Positions 43,140 to 53,188 of a stretch of 64,000 bases of DNA are shown piece after piece. Made by a program: the position numbers and the translations under genes. How positions within the stretch are numbered: position 1 is the stretch's first letter; every line of letters starts with the position of its first letter. Below the pieces are notes generated by a model. The model saw only the letters and a list, made by a program, of their open reading frames with translations. It was not told the origin of the DNA and ran no database searches. Source of the stretch: Mytilus trossulus (taxonomy: Eukaryota > Mollusca > Bivalvia > Mytilida > Mytilidae); contig NC_086374.1 in assembly GCF_036588685.1 (NCBI RefSeq), forward strand, positions 32,542,886 to 32,606,885, written 5' to 3'.

Positions 43140-43285
43140 GTTCCTATATGGCGTGGTGTTTGGTGTGAACCACGGCTCCGTGTTTATAGCCGTACTTTGA
43201 TATATAATGGTTTACTTTTAGCGAATTGTTACTTTGATGGAAAGTTGTCTCATTCGAACTCATACACCATCTTCCTATATCTAGA
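43140..43285 (+). repeat. Dispersed retroelement tail, family R1
   Basis: GGTGTTTGGTGTGAACCACG, TTATAGCCGTACTTTGAT, TTGATGGAAAGTTGTCTCAT, CACCATCTTCCTATATCTA. Confidence 0.7.
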
Positions 43286-43834
43286 CATCTTTAAAATTTC
43301 CCCGTAAATAACTGCTTTCCAGTCCTACAAAACCGTCTGACTAATTCATTGTTTCGCATTGTACATCCATTTTTAGTAGTGAACCAGGTAACACCGGATG
43401 ACCGCAAGTTTTGCCATTGGTCACAAATATTTGCCTCAGAAAACAATCATACATACAAGTGAGGTTAATGTAAAGTTATATATTTTCTGAGACAAGTTCA
43501 AGAGTAAGTGGTAAATAAATGACAGGCAATTCAACCTCAACGTAATAACTATCATATTGTGATCATACAAATCAGTATAGTCTGGTTTGTTGTTTTAATA
43601 TTGATTTATATTAATATTTTTATATATCAGTTTTATGTATATATGATTTTTATCCATTTGTAAATCATTCTTTCCTACTATTTTTATAATAGAGCAGTGC
43701 AAGTGCATGGTGGGCACTTTTCTGTTATTATTCGATTTATTTAATCGATTGGATTTGATAAAGCCTTCATATTTTCCCGTGTGTGTTAAGATTGTTTTTC
43801 GCTGTACGCGTGCAAAGTTATTATTTTTATGTTC
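43286..43834. other. Unassigned AT-rich DNA
   Basis: Nothing recognised up to the SINE. Confidence 0.35.
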
Positions 43835-43932
43835 TTCCCTCGCCGGGATTCGAACCCATGCTACTGCGATATCGTGACACCAAACCGCCTGCACTGTAGC
43901 CGTCCCGCTAGACCACACGACCACCTGGGCTA
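43835..43932 (-). repeat. tRNA-derived SINE head, family A
   Basis: Minus strand: GCCCAGGTGGTCGTGTGGTC, box A TGGTCTAGCGG (plus 43905-43915), box B GGTTCGAATCC, a perfect consensus (plus 43846-43856). It lacks the 3' tail seen at 45292. Confidence 0.75.
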
Positions 43933-44352
43933 TTTATATTGCAATCAGCTAGTTTACTGTACAGATAAAGCTACAAATGTATACGTATAAACGTTAGCTT
44001 TATACGTCAATGACCCCAACTGACCTATAAGCCCCGCCTCCTTATTGTATTTGATCAACAACATCACGTCACGACCATGACAACGTAAAGTAACAATGGT
44101 CAAACTTTTTTCAATTTAAACTTTTATGTCTTCAAATTGGTTATTTATATATCATGGTTATCAAATGTTATTAATTAAGTTCATTTTCCCTTTCGAATTC
44201 CTTAATACGCCAATGTCTTACCACCTGGGCTACGCTCATAGGGAAATACCCCAAAATGGTACCTCAAGAGGGAAATTCCAAACACTTTTTTTAACAATTT
44301 TTGTTTCATGTTTTTTCCATTTTTCATTTTTTTTTTCGATTTCAGTATAAAA
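43933..44352. other. Unassigned DNA
   Basis: A GCCTCC-containing stretch and T-rich runs; a fragment CACCTGGGCTACGC at 44222 repeats the SINE edge. No gene. Confidence 0.35.
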
Positions 44353-44496
44353 ACAATATACGTATAGTGTCTTGAAATATGAAATTTATTTGTATTCGGC
44401 ACGAAACGGGAAAATGCTCGGTAGAATCTCGCATTTTCCCGTTTCTAAGCCTCATACAAATAAATTTCATATTTCAAGACACTATACGTATATTGT
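44353..44496. repeat. Near-perfect 144-bp hairpin (MITE)
   Basis: ACAATATACGTATAGTGTCT...AAATTTATTTGTAT, then CGAAACGGGAAAATGC, is followed after a 13-base loop by the inverted copy ending TACGTATATTGT. Stem mismatches are few (around TCGGC/AAGCC). Such a stem would make a foldback or Dicer-like substrate if transcribed. Confidence 0.9.
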
Positions 44497-44499
44497 CTA

Positions 44500-44605
44500 A
44501 ATATATACAACTCGTCTAAACATCAACCCAACAATGTTAGATCTGTAAATTTGCTTTCGGAAATTTTTTGTTCTTCCCTCGCAGGGATTCGAACACATGC
44601 TACTA
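44500..44605 (-). repeat. tRNA-derived SINE, family A, 5'-truncated
   Basis: It contains the tail (ACTCGTCTAAACATCAACCC, GTTAGATCTGTAAATTTGCT) and box B (GGATTCGAACAC), and breaks off at GCTACTAGG before box A. Confidence 0.65.
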
Positions 44606-44632
44606 GGTTATATATATATATATAACCGGTCG

Positions 44633-44854
44633 TTCTATACAAAGGGAAGAAACTGTCCAATTACGAGACACCTCTTAAGAACAGGACATACTTTTGATAA
44701 TATCACCTTTCAAATAATTGAGGTAAACCAACATTGGGACTCCGAAAGGAGAAAACAGAGAGAAAGTTTCTGGATGCATCAGCTACGTACTCTTGAACCT
44801 GATGGACTTAATGAGAGGGATGAAAAACAGTTCTACCCTAAACGAAAGGAATAA
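44633..44854 (+). pseudogene. Penelope-like element: C-terminal GIY-YIG endonuclease fragment
   Basis: The frame reads TKGRNCPITRHLLRTGHTFD, NITFQIIEVNQHWDSERRKQ, RESFWMHQLRTLEPDGLNER and ends at a TAA at 44852-44854. The block (x)ERxxRExFWxxxLxTLxPxGLN is the last part of the GIY-YIG nuclease found at the C-terminus of Penelope-like elements, with the conserved Glu in RESFW. It nicks DNA for target-primed reverse transcription. Only ~70 codons remain. A TA-palindrome (GGTTATATATATATATAACC) separates it from the truncated SINE on the left. Confidence 0.7.
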
Positions 44855-45160
44855 ATCATGAATTCCATTCTATTTAACTAAAACAACTATTTGTTTAAAT
44901 TCAAAAATTGTTATGTACAATAAACGACAAAAATATGTTTTATATACCCCATCTATCAATATGTTAAACTTTAACACAAATTTTGTGTTGCTCAAGCTAC
45001 AAAGATATTTTTTGTCATGCATCCGATTTCACCTAGATAGATGCACACGCCCGATGAAGCTAATTTGTATAGCGAAATATTGCGTGAATAATATATAAAA
45101 TATAACAACTAATTTTATACTACTCATTAGTGTGTTAAAGTTGCATTCTTAGACTGTGAC
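44855..45160 (+). repeat. Probable 3' UTR of the Penelope-like fragment
   Basis: AT-rich sequence after the nuclease. At 45046-45086 CACGC pairs with GCGTG around CCGATGA-AGCTA...TAGC-GAAA, a compact stem-loop that I have seen in related elements. Confidence 0.45.
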
Positions 45161-45610
45161 TATAGATAATTTAGCTGATCTGTAACAATAACATCTTCAT
45201 GCCTTATATATCATGTACTGTAGTACGCCGCTAGATTAAAACTGACGAGGAAAGGTAACACACGGCCAGTGAAAGCTCTATTATATGTAGAGCCCAGGTG
45301 GTCGTGTGGTCTAGCGGGACGGCTGCAGTACAGGCGATTTGGTGTCACGATATCACAGTAGTATGGATTAGAATCCCGGCGAGGGAAGAACCAAAAGTTT
45401 GCGAAAGCAAATTTACAGATCTAACATTGTTGGGTTGATGTTTAGACGAGTTGTAAATATATAAACACGACCACCTGGGCTCTCAAAAAAAGAGCTTTCA
45501 GTGGCCATATGTTACCTTTCCACGTCAGTTTTTAATCTAGCGGCGTACTACAGTCCATGATATATAAGGCATGAGGATGTTATTGTTACAGATCAGCTAA
45601 ATTATCTATA
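45161..45610. repeat. 119-bp inverted repeat flanking a SINE
   Basis: TATAGATAATTTAGCTGATC...ACGCCGCTAGATTAAAACTG...AAGCTCT (45161-45279) is repeated inverted at 45491-45610. The 210-base space between the arms is a family A SINE. Such inverted flanks are common around Penelope-like insertions. Confidence 0.85.
45292..45465 (+). repeat. tRNA-derived SINE, family A (full copy)
   Basis: Box A TGGTCTAGCGG at 45307-45317 and degenerate box B GATTAGAATCC at 45366-45376 are followed by GGCGAGGGAAGAACC. The tail GCGAAAGCAAATTTACAGAT, ACATTGTTGGGTTGATGTTT, AGACGAGTTGTAAATATATA follows. RNA polymerase III would transcribe it; a LINE or Penelope-type enzyme would copy it. Confidence 0.78.
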
Positions 45611-45769
45611 GTAAAGAATCCTACAAATTAATGTAAGATACAGTCACAGAAAAAAATTATATTCATAAGTACGTCTGAGTCAGTGACAACCCTACAACAG
45701 ATGTATCCATCGGATCGCCATCAATGATGGTGATACATGGCTGTGTACATAATGTATATACAACTCGTC

Positions 45770-45945
45770 TAAACATATATATATATAAGTCTGCAAATTA
45801 CACCAAACAGTGTTAGAGATAGATTTTCTACTGACATATTTTTGTCCGTACCTCAGCGGGATTCGAACTCACACCTTTGATACACTACAGCCACAATCGC
45901 TTAGCCTCATGTCCAGCGCTCTAGACCACTCGATCACATCCGCTA
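45770..45945 (-). repeat. tRNA-derived SINE, family B
   Basis: On the minus strand a different tRNA-like head shows GTGGTCTAGAGCGCTGGACA (box A) and GAGTTCGAATCCCGCTGAGG (box B, perfect core). Its tail ends near AACACTGTTTGGTGTAATTTG. The shared ACTCGTCTAAACATATATAT at its end links it to family A tails. Confidence 0.7.
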
Positions 45946-46321
45946 TATAAAAATATAACTTTAATAGTCGTAGTGTTATCTCGTCACGGAAGGTGAATTG
46001 AGAGATAGACAAGAGACAAGTGTTTTTTAAGCGTGTGTAGCTGTTATATTATTATTTTCATACACAATGTATTTATTATTTGTCAGCAATCTAACTCAAC
46101 AATTTATATATATCATTTCGTTTCGGGAGGTGTTACCTGCTTGTAGGAATTAAACAAGGATCTCTGATACAATACACGAAGTATTTATTTTTAGTTTACA
46201 GAAATGATCATCTACTCATCTCTTCAGTATAATTACAGGATGCGAATCTATTTTTAGAGGCATACAATCACTGCAAATAAATATATGTATATGTCTGCCT
46301 GTGTGAAGTGACAATTGCAAA
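45946..46321. other. Unassigned DNA
   Basis: No repeat recognised; RT sequence of the neighbouring Penelope-like fragment stops at 46322. Confidence 0.35.
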
Positions 46322-47219
46322 TCATACCTTGTCCATCGGATTTTTTATGATTAAGAAATACCAGATTTTCTCAGTCGGATGGCCGTTTTCGAATACAATG
46401 GGTCTACCAGGGTTGTTAACCTTGTGTATTTTGGGAAGAAGATACAATCGACCAGGCTTGGCATTCTCTGGCTTTAAATAACCAATTGTATCCTCATCTA
46501 TGTGACCGTCATTGAACATGGTTTGTAACGCAGTGATAATTTTGGAGCTAAACTCGGAAGTAGGGTCATACTCTAGCTTCTTATAAAATCTCTCATCAGA
46601 GAGTTGACGCACTGCTTCCGCGATGTAGTTAGCTTTGTCCATTATCACAACGGCACTACCCTTGTCTGCTGGTTTTATCACAATATCATCTCGGTTTCTC
46701 ATCGATTGTATGTTTTTTTTTCTCGTCAGGAGAGGTGTTGTAAAATGACGAGCACGTGTTGCTAGCTAGATGAACAACATCCGATTTGATTTTGTCGATA
46801 ACATCTTCCAGTATAGCAGATTTACTAGGTTTTGGAATCCATGAACTCTTCTTTTTAAAATGCGGAATTATCATTTCTTCCTCCGAGTCAGACGTGTCTG
46901 TGTCTTCCTCATTATCCACCTCTTTATTCTTGTTACCAAAATATTCTTTGATTCTGAGGGTTCTTGCAAAGTTATCAAGGTCATCTCCCAGTTTCATATT
47001 ATCTATGTTATTGGGAGTAGGGCAAAAATTCAAACCCTTGGACAATACTTTAGTTTCGTCCTCAGATAAAGAGACTGAGGATAAATTGACAACCGTGTTG
47101 TTGGGATCCATCGGAACTTTTTCTTTTAAATCTACGATTTCGAGGCTTTTTCGTGGACTTTGTAGAGGGTCTAATTGAAGGGTGGTTAATTTGATATATA
47201 TATATATTTCTAACGTCAA
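46322..47219 (-). pseudogene. Penelope-like element: N-terminal part of the RT protein
   Basis: Two frames joined at an 8-A run near 46712. 47219-46686 carries VVNLSSVSLSEDETKVLSKG and LNFCPTPNNIDNMKLGDDLD, the N-terminal block of Penelope-like proteins, then an acidic stretch (DNEEDTDTSDSEEEM). 46702-46322 carries [40 protein letters not shown] and [12 protein letters not shown], the fingers region of the RT. The palm with the catalytic Asp pair is missing. With the nuclease fragment at 44633 on the other strand, the locus holds pieces of both ends in opposite orientation and no middle. Confidence 0.85.
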
Positions 47220-48331
47220 AACATTTACATATTATTTATTCGTGTTCTTTTTTTTTAATTATTCATGAGTATTCATTGAAGAATTTATAACAAGCGATTA
47301 GGATTGTTATTTTGCACTCACAATGTCCACATATTCATTAGATCAGTTACCAGTCAAAAACGGAAGTCAAATCTCTGGCAACAATACATCGGAATGCCCT
47401 CACTGTCATCGCGTCATATGTTTGATATTAAAACACATCGCTACTATATAAGACAAATATCGCGTTGATATGATAAAATATAGCAGTATCTTTGACTTAT
47501 ACGTAATTTTGGCTTATCAAACAATTAAATTCATCTTATTTGCATTCCACTGTATTTGGTGCATGATATTTATTGGATGTGTACATCTACAAATGATAAA
47601 CCGTGCATTTATGTCAACAATTCAATTTTATTTTTTATTAATACATCTTGCTTGTATTACACAATTCACGGAAATTATACAGCAGACGTATGTCGTGTTA
47701 AATATCACCCTGCTTTAAGAAATTAATCATTACCGAGAAATAAAACTCATTTCTTCATACAAATGTTAACTTTCGTCTGAAATTTCCCACAATGCAACTC
47801 GTTGATATAAGATAATATCGCTAATTGATATAAGAAACGTTTTTATCGATTCGCTTCTTCCATAGACTGTGTATGGAATCATTAAATAAAATTGTTCTAT
47901 TTTGAAATGTTCTTCGTAGTAATTAATTGACAGACCGATGTTCAAGTATGTTAAAGTTTTAATATGTAAACTTTGCAAACGTATGTTAGAAACAAATAAT
48001 CAAAACATGTGCGCGCTTAGACGTTTGCATTAGAAATATGTTTTTATTATTACGAATTAAAAGTTAACGTCGTTAGGACAGTAAAGCAAATTTGACGCGC
48101 ATTATATATATTAACTTTATTTCTTTCTTATCGAAGATTTTGCATGTATTAAACAGTTTTGTACAATAATGATATTTACATATTGGTCAAGACATCAGAG
48201 TGATTGAATGATTTAAATGTCATATATTGATAAGAGTGATTGAATCAGTTGAATGTCACTTTAAAGTAAATGATAATACTAAATCAGTTGAATGTCACTT
48301 TAAAGTAAATGATAATATTTCTGAAGGTAAG
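47220..48331. other. Unassigned DNA with a short tandem repeat
   Basis: A ~39-base unit (AATCAGTTGAATGTCACTTT, AAAGTAAATGATAATA) occurs twice at 48243-48320, with a looser copy before it. Nothing else recognised. Confidence 0.45.
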
Positions 48332-49624
48332 TTAACTGTTATAAAAAACGCTGCACATCCGTTGAACATGTGTAATACAAGTTTTTGAGAAATAAATACT
48401 GTTATCATTATCCAGATCATATTCCGTATAACATGACAAAAGTGTTGCTGTGAATGTGGATGACGTTAGATTGTCTAGATACACACTGAACACAATCGGA
48501 GTAATGCTTATTAAGTCCTCCCAAAGCTTCGCTCTTAAGTCTGATAGACGATCGCACATACACATGATATGTTCAATAATGTTGTAGAAAAACTGTCCAC
48601 ATTTATCGCATAAGAGAGGTGACTCTTCTGATCGGATGACGGAACATAGGTCAACAATAAACTTTGCTCCTTCTCTGAAGTTGGGATTAGTTTTAGCAAT
48701 AACCCAGGCTCTGTGTGGTACAATGTTTTTGTGAATTTTACGGAAAACTTCAAAGTCACTGTCAACTGATATTCTTTGTTGCCATCTGTTGTTTTCTGAT
48801 TTCGCTATTGAAGTGGAAATATATCTGTTCCATACAGTTTTACTTGGGGTGATGCCTGATTTCACGAAATCTTCAACAAAGTTTATCAAATCATATTTAA
48901 CAGCTATTTTGATTAGATCTGGTACAAAACCATCTTGTTTTTTGGAACATTTGTTTCGAAATTCTAAAAGTCGTAGTAGTAGTATACGTTTTGGTAATAA
49001 ATTATTGTCCATTCTACATAATCTTCCAAAAAATTGTAACTTACACTTGTCAATATAGCACTCCACAGGAAGCCAACCTAGTAGGCTTGTGCACTTGTCG
49101 GATCGTGTTCGTGCAGGAAGCCCTTGAATTGCTTTACATATATATTTGTGAGAACGTTCTAACATTGTTAATTCAGTATTTGAAAGACCATACCAAAGCT
49201 CGCAAGCAAACAATGCCTTTGGATAACACATCTGAAATACTCTTTTGGAGCACGTTAATGGATTAAGTAAGGATGGGTGTATTCCGGATTTCATTACGGA
49301 AAACGCAGTTGCACGCAAAATACGACATGCATTTAAAGTTCTTGACATGCTCTTAAATTCAGCATTTAATAAAATTCCAACATGCTTGGTTGATATTACT
49401 ACTGGAATGTCCGCTCCGTAAAGTTTCAATGGTTGACTTATGGTAGCACATTTTGAAGAACAAAATTTCAGCACTTCACTTTTTACAGATGAGAATCTGA
49501 AGCCCCAATTTTCGCTATATGTTTGGCAAATGTCTATTAAAGTTTTCATACCTTTTGATGTTGTAGATATGAGAGCAATGTGGTCCGCTTGTACGATACT
49601 GCTTACGCGAAGATTACACAGCAT
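48332..49624 (-). pseudogene. LINE reverse transcriptase, C-terminal half
   Basis: 430 codons of non-LTR pol. The palm motif C is degenerate (VQADHIALIS where ADD is expected). It is followed by NWGFRFSSVKSEVLKF, FSVMKSGIHPSLLNPL and FACELWYGLSNTELTMLERS, the usual post-RT region. Near the end is a zinc-finger-like CDKCGQFFYNIIEHIMCMC. Loss of the catalytic Asp pair makes it inactive. The clade (Jockey/CR1/I-like) is uncertain. It continues upstream, in other frames, to 50888. Confidence 0.82.
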
Positions 49625-50888
49625 ACTTCCATAAGGACTTTCATCTAATTGTCTAAGAAGATCATAAATGAACGCTAAATAAAAAAACAGCAGACAGCAT
49701 CCCGCCTTGTCTTACGCCTCTTTTTAGGTTGAACCATTTTGAACACTTTCCTTTAAATTGCACACAGCTTCGCATGTTCTGGTACATGTCATAGATCAAC
49801 AGCCAAGTTAAACCCCGAACTCCATATATATACAACTTAACTAATAGTCCTTTGTGTCATAGAGTATCGAATGCTTTCATGCTGTCCAGAAGTGTGACGA
49901 TAATATTGCTATGACGCTCTAAGTTATGGTGTACGACTTCTTGCATGTTAAAACTTGCATGTGTGCTAGCTAATGTCTTCTGGTAGGCAACTTGTGATTG
50001 GTGTGGAAAGTTGTGATGAAGCGATAGTAAACGAGTTTATAATGCCTTTTCAAACAGTTTTGATATGCTACACAGAAGAGAAATTCCCCGATATGAATTC
50101 GGATCAGACTTTGATTTGTTTCCACCTTTGAATAGAGGTATGATACAACTGTCTTTCCAGCTTATCGGTGTGTAGCATGTTTCCAATACAAGATTAAACA
50201 AACTACAAATATGACGCTGAAGTAGCTTTCCGCCGTATTTCAAATGTTCGTAACAGATTCCATCTAACCCTGGAGATTTGTTACACGGCAAATTGTCACA
50301 AAGTTTATATAGCTCGTCGAAAGAAAGTTCCGCGATCTTAACATTTGTGTTTGTACGGACAGTTTCTATCAAGTCGTTGATAGTATTATCGATAGCTTTT
50401 TCATTCACAGGGTTGATCAAGTTGCTATCGAAACTGAATACAGATTGGAAATGAGTCACCCATCCGTCACGTATTTCGTCTGAAGAAATCAGGTGAATAC
50501 CGCTAATATTTTTAAATTGTTGACAATGCGATACACTTTTGCGTCCACTTTTTATCACAGACCATACAAAACGTTGATCACAGTCGACAGATTCTTCGAT
50601 TTTACGATTTATTTCACTAATGTAGTTTTCATATGCTAGCTCAAGCTGTTTTCTAAAATTCAGTTTAGCGCTTTTGTAATCACTGTAATGTTTGTCATTA
50701 CGGTCATGAAATTTGCCATTCTCAATCCATGTTCGACGTTGTAATCTCATAATTGTATGATATTCTTTCACAGTCTTTGTCCAGTACGGTTTTAAATGTT
50801 TTACGTACTGTTTACCGGGAAGAGTGTTGTAAATTACTTTACTTTCTTTTATTATAGACATTATCGTATAATTGGTAAACGTCTTCAC
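49625..50888 (-). pseudogene. LINE reverse transcriptase, N-terminal half
   Basis: 50888-50037 is open: PYWTKTVKEYHTIMRLQRRT (post-endonuclease linker), LCDNLPCNKSPGLDGICYEH (RT motif 1) and DPNSYRGISLLCSISKLFEK (motif 2). 50036-49625 has stops but still shows TLLDSMKAFDTL (motif A) and KRGVRQGGMLSA (motif B). The linker begins at the edge of a BEL/Pao element at ~50945; further LINE-like sequence lies on the other side at 53560-53830. Confidence 0.82.
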
Positions 50889-50951
50889 GTCGTTTACCGC
50901 GGTAATTACGTAACTGTATATTCGACGTCGCTATTTAACGACGATGTTGTA

Positions 50952-51022
50952 TTCTTACATGTAGTTTAGATAAAGATTTCGTTCAATGAAGACGTTCTTC
51001 ATCATTTCGTTAGAATATGTCA
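50952..51022 (+). repeat. Left flanking direct repeat of the BEL/Pao element (LTR end)
   Basis: TTCTTACATGTAGTTTAGAT...TTCGTTAGAATATGTCA (71 bases) recurs at 53481-53553. It is followed directly by TTGGTACCGTGAC (51025-51037), a likely primer-binding site. Homology to the right copy fails to its left, so only the 3' end of an LTR, or a very short LTR, is recognisable. Confidence 0.65.
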
Positions 51023-51047
51023 AATTGGTACCGTGACAAAAAGAGCG

Positions 51048-52064
51048 ATGAGTTCTAAACTCAAAGCTATTCGAGCTGGACATCGTGGTGCAGTCACGAA
51101 ATTACTGAAGCGAGTGAGCGGAAATTTCGATGAGTTATTAAAGGAATACGATGTCAATGAAATTATGTCAATCAGGGAAATGATACGGAAAAAGGAAACA
51201 GTTATCTCGGAACTCAACGACAAAATTGTGGAAGAAATTTCGGAAGAGGATATTCAAGAAGAGATAGAAGAAGCCGACAGGTATGAATTTGATATTCAAA
51301 TTACTTTAACAAAATTAACAAAAGTAATCCGGGAAGCAGATAACACAACATCTATGAAACAACAACAATTAAACCCGCACGCCACAGAATTTACAATTGC
51401 AAACAACCAAATAAACCCGACTCCAGTAAGTTTCACGCCAGCAAATAATTCTTCATCTACATTTTCAAACTCCAGTATGTACCATAAATTACCAAAGCTT
51501 ACCCTACCCACGTTCGGAGGAAATATACTGGAATGGCAGCCATTTTGGGATTCCTTTTTTGCAGCAGTTCATGAAAATTTGTCCTTAAACGACGTTCAGA
51601 AGTTCAACTATTTAAGGTCTCAATTGTATGGAGAAGCAAGCCAGTGCATCTCAGGATTACAAATTACGAACACAAATTACGCTCAAGCCATACATGTATT
51701 GAAACAGAGATTTGGTCAACCCCACAAAATTGTGAATGCCTATATGCAAAGCCTTATTAGTCTACCCAGTCCATCCGCGAATATTAGAGAGTTAAAGAAC
51801 TTTTACGACAGTATGGAGAATTACATTCGAGGTCTTGAGGGAAAGGGACAAACACATGAATCGTACGGGAGCCTTCTAGTACCAATTATCTTCAATCAAA
51901 TTCCCAGAAACATCCGACAAAATATGGTACGCGTTAATGGAAATGATAGATGGAATTTACAGTTGCTACGTGACGCAATTCAGCATGAAATTACTATCCA
52001 AGAAGCAGGTCAGTCCGTAAGTTGTTATGAATCAGAATCAGAAAAACATCTACGTCAGCATTGA
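51048..52064 (+). CDS. BEL/Pao-type gag protein
   Basis: ATG at 51048 (MSSKLKAIRAGHRGAVTKLL) opens 338 codons; a GTG 15 bases upstream is in frame but lies in the primer-binding region. An N-terminal coiled-coil-like stretch (residues ~20-95, with EEISEEDIQEEIEEAD) and an Asn/Ser-rich linker precede the DUF1759-type gag core of BEL/Pao elements. The core reads YHKLPKLTLPTFGGNILEWQ, PFWDSFFAAVHENLSLNDVQ, KFNYLRSQLYGEASQCISGL. The frame overlaps the next one by 4 bases, so protease would be made by frameshifting or the shift is a mutation. It is intact over its length. Confidence 0.88.
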   Translation: MSSKLKAIRAGHRGAVTKLLKRVSGNFDELLKEYDVNEIMSIREMIRKKETVISELNDKIVEEISEEDIQEEIEEADRYEFDIQITLTKLTKVIREADNTTSMKQQQLNPHATEFTIANNQINPTPVSFTPANNSSSTFSNSSMYHKLPKLTLPTFGGNILEWQPFWDSFFAAVHENLSLNDVQKFNYLRSQLYGEASQCISGLQITNTNYAQAIHVLKQRFGQPHKIVNAYMQSLISLPSPSANIRELKNFYDSMENYIRGLEGKGQTHESYGSLLVPIIFNQIPRNIRQNMVRVNGNDRWNLQLLRDAIQHEITIQEAGQSVSCYESESEKHLRQH

Positions 52065-53188
52065 TAGTAAGTACAAAACGAAACTACGAATCAAATAACA
52101 GTAATTTAACTAGCAAACCCTGTATATATTGTAACGACATTCATGCTCCAACTACATGCATGACGGTAATAAATATTGATGACAGAAAGCGCACAGTTAA
52201 GGAGAAACAGTTATGTTTTAATTGTTTAGGAAGACACAGAATTGCAAACTGCAAATCAATGAATACATGTAAAATTTGCGGTAAACGACATCACACAAGT
52301 ATTTGCAATAAGGCGGAACAATATACGCAAAACGAAACAAAAACAGAAACGGAAAATTATAATTCAGGAAAAATAGACAGCAATCTCTCAGTAGCAAGCA
52401 TGCAATCATTAACGACACCAGTAAGACCTCAAGTTCTTTTGAAAACCGCGATAGTTACAGTCTCGTCCGACAAAATCCATTTTAGTCAAGCAAACACCTT
52501 ATTCGACGAAGGTGCACAGCGCAGTTTTATTACCAAGGATATGGCAGATAAATTAAACTTGAAACCCGTGAGAAATGAAGATATAACGGTCTCCGGATTC
52601 GATGAAACAAATACGAAGGTAAGACATCTTCAAGTGGCTACTGTTTATTTACGAGACCAGACAACAAAATTAATACCAATTAATGTACTTATCGTTCCAA
52701 AGATTGCTCACGCTATACAAACATACACAAGAAACCAGTCATTTTTTCCGTACTTGAATGGATTCAATTTAGCACACCCTGTATCACAAGACGAGGACTT
52801 CGAAGTCTCAATATTAATCGGCGCCGATTACTTTTGGGATATTGTAGAGGACAAAGTTATTCGAGGACCGGGACCAACCGCAGTGAAATCGAAAGTAGGC
52901 TACTTATTATCTGGCCCTATGCATCGAAATTCATCAGAACATTTCACTTCGTCACTTTCACCAATCATGAATATCATAACCCCACACAGACATGAAGAAC
53001 GTGAGAACATCAAGACATCGGAGAACTTTACGACAAGCCGTATTCACTACATACCACCGACTGTTAATTCAGATATATTAAGAACAGATTTTACGAAGAC
53101 TGAAAGCGCTTTCAACTATCGCCCAGTATCGTACATTTCGCCGGATCCGAGATCCAGAGCAATTTCAAGGAAGGAGGATATCACCTGA
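52061..53188 (+). CDS. BEL/Pao-type zinc-knuckle and protease region
   Basis: 375 codons without an ATG start, probably expressed as a fusion with gag. Three Cys/His modules come first: CIYCNDIHAPTTC, CFNCLGRHRIANC and CKICGKRHHTSIC, the last two C-x2-C-x4-H-x4-C. Then comes the DUF1758/peptidase A17-type protease, with ANTLFDEGAQRSFITKDMAD at the active site and VSILIGADYFWDIV downstream. The protease would cut the polyprotein. After the stop at 53186 another frame stays open for ~38 codons (AYKEHNFLKIFEKER). No RT, RNase H or integrase follows before the right flank at 53553. Confidence 0.88.
   Translation: MIVSTKRNYESNNSNLTSKPCIYCNDIHAPTTCMTVINIDDRKRTVKEKQLCFNCLGRHRIANCKSMNTCKICGKRHHTSICNKAEQYTQNETKTETENYNSGKIDSNLSVASMQSLTTPVRPQVLLKTAIVTVSSDKIHFSQANTLFDEGAQRSFITKDMADKLNLKPVRNEDITVSGFDETNTKVRHLQVATVYLRDQTTKLIPINVLIVPKIAHAIQTYTRNQSFFPYLNGFNLAHPVSQDEDFEVSILIGADYFWDIVEDKVIRGPGPTAVKSKVGYLLSGPMHRNSSEHFTSSLSPIMNIITPHRHEERENIKTSENFTTSRIHYIPPTVNSDILRTDFTKTESAFNYRPVSYISPDPRSRAISRKEDIT

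Noticed and set aside
45046-45086. Hammerhead-ribozyme-like core (CYGATGA...stem...GAAA)
   Set aside because: The strand before the core pairs with the strand after GAAA, giving one stem-loop instead of the three-way junction. No cleavage triplet with a proper third stem could be placed, and the first U of the core is C.
45292-45395. Functional tRNA-Leu or tRNA-Ser gene
   Set aside because: Other copies share the same head with a repeated tail, the variable region is too long, and no 7-bp acceptor stem pairs around it.
46786-47178. 130-codon plus-strand frame with Ser-rich sequence
   Set aside because: It is the antisense shadow of the Penelope-like N-terminal domain on the minus strand.
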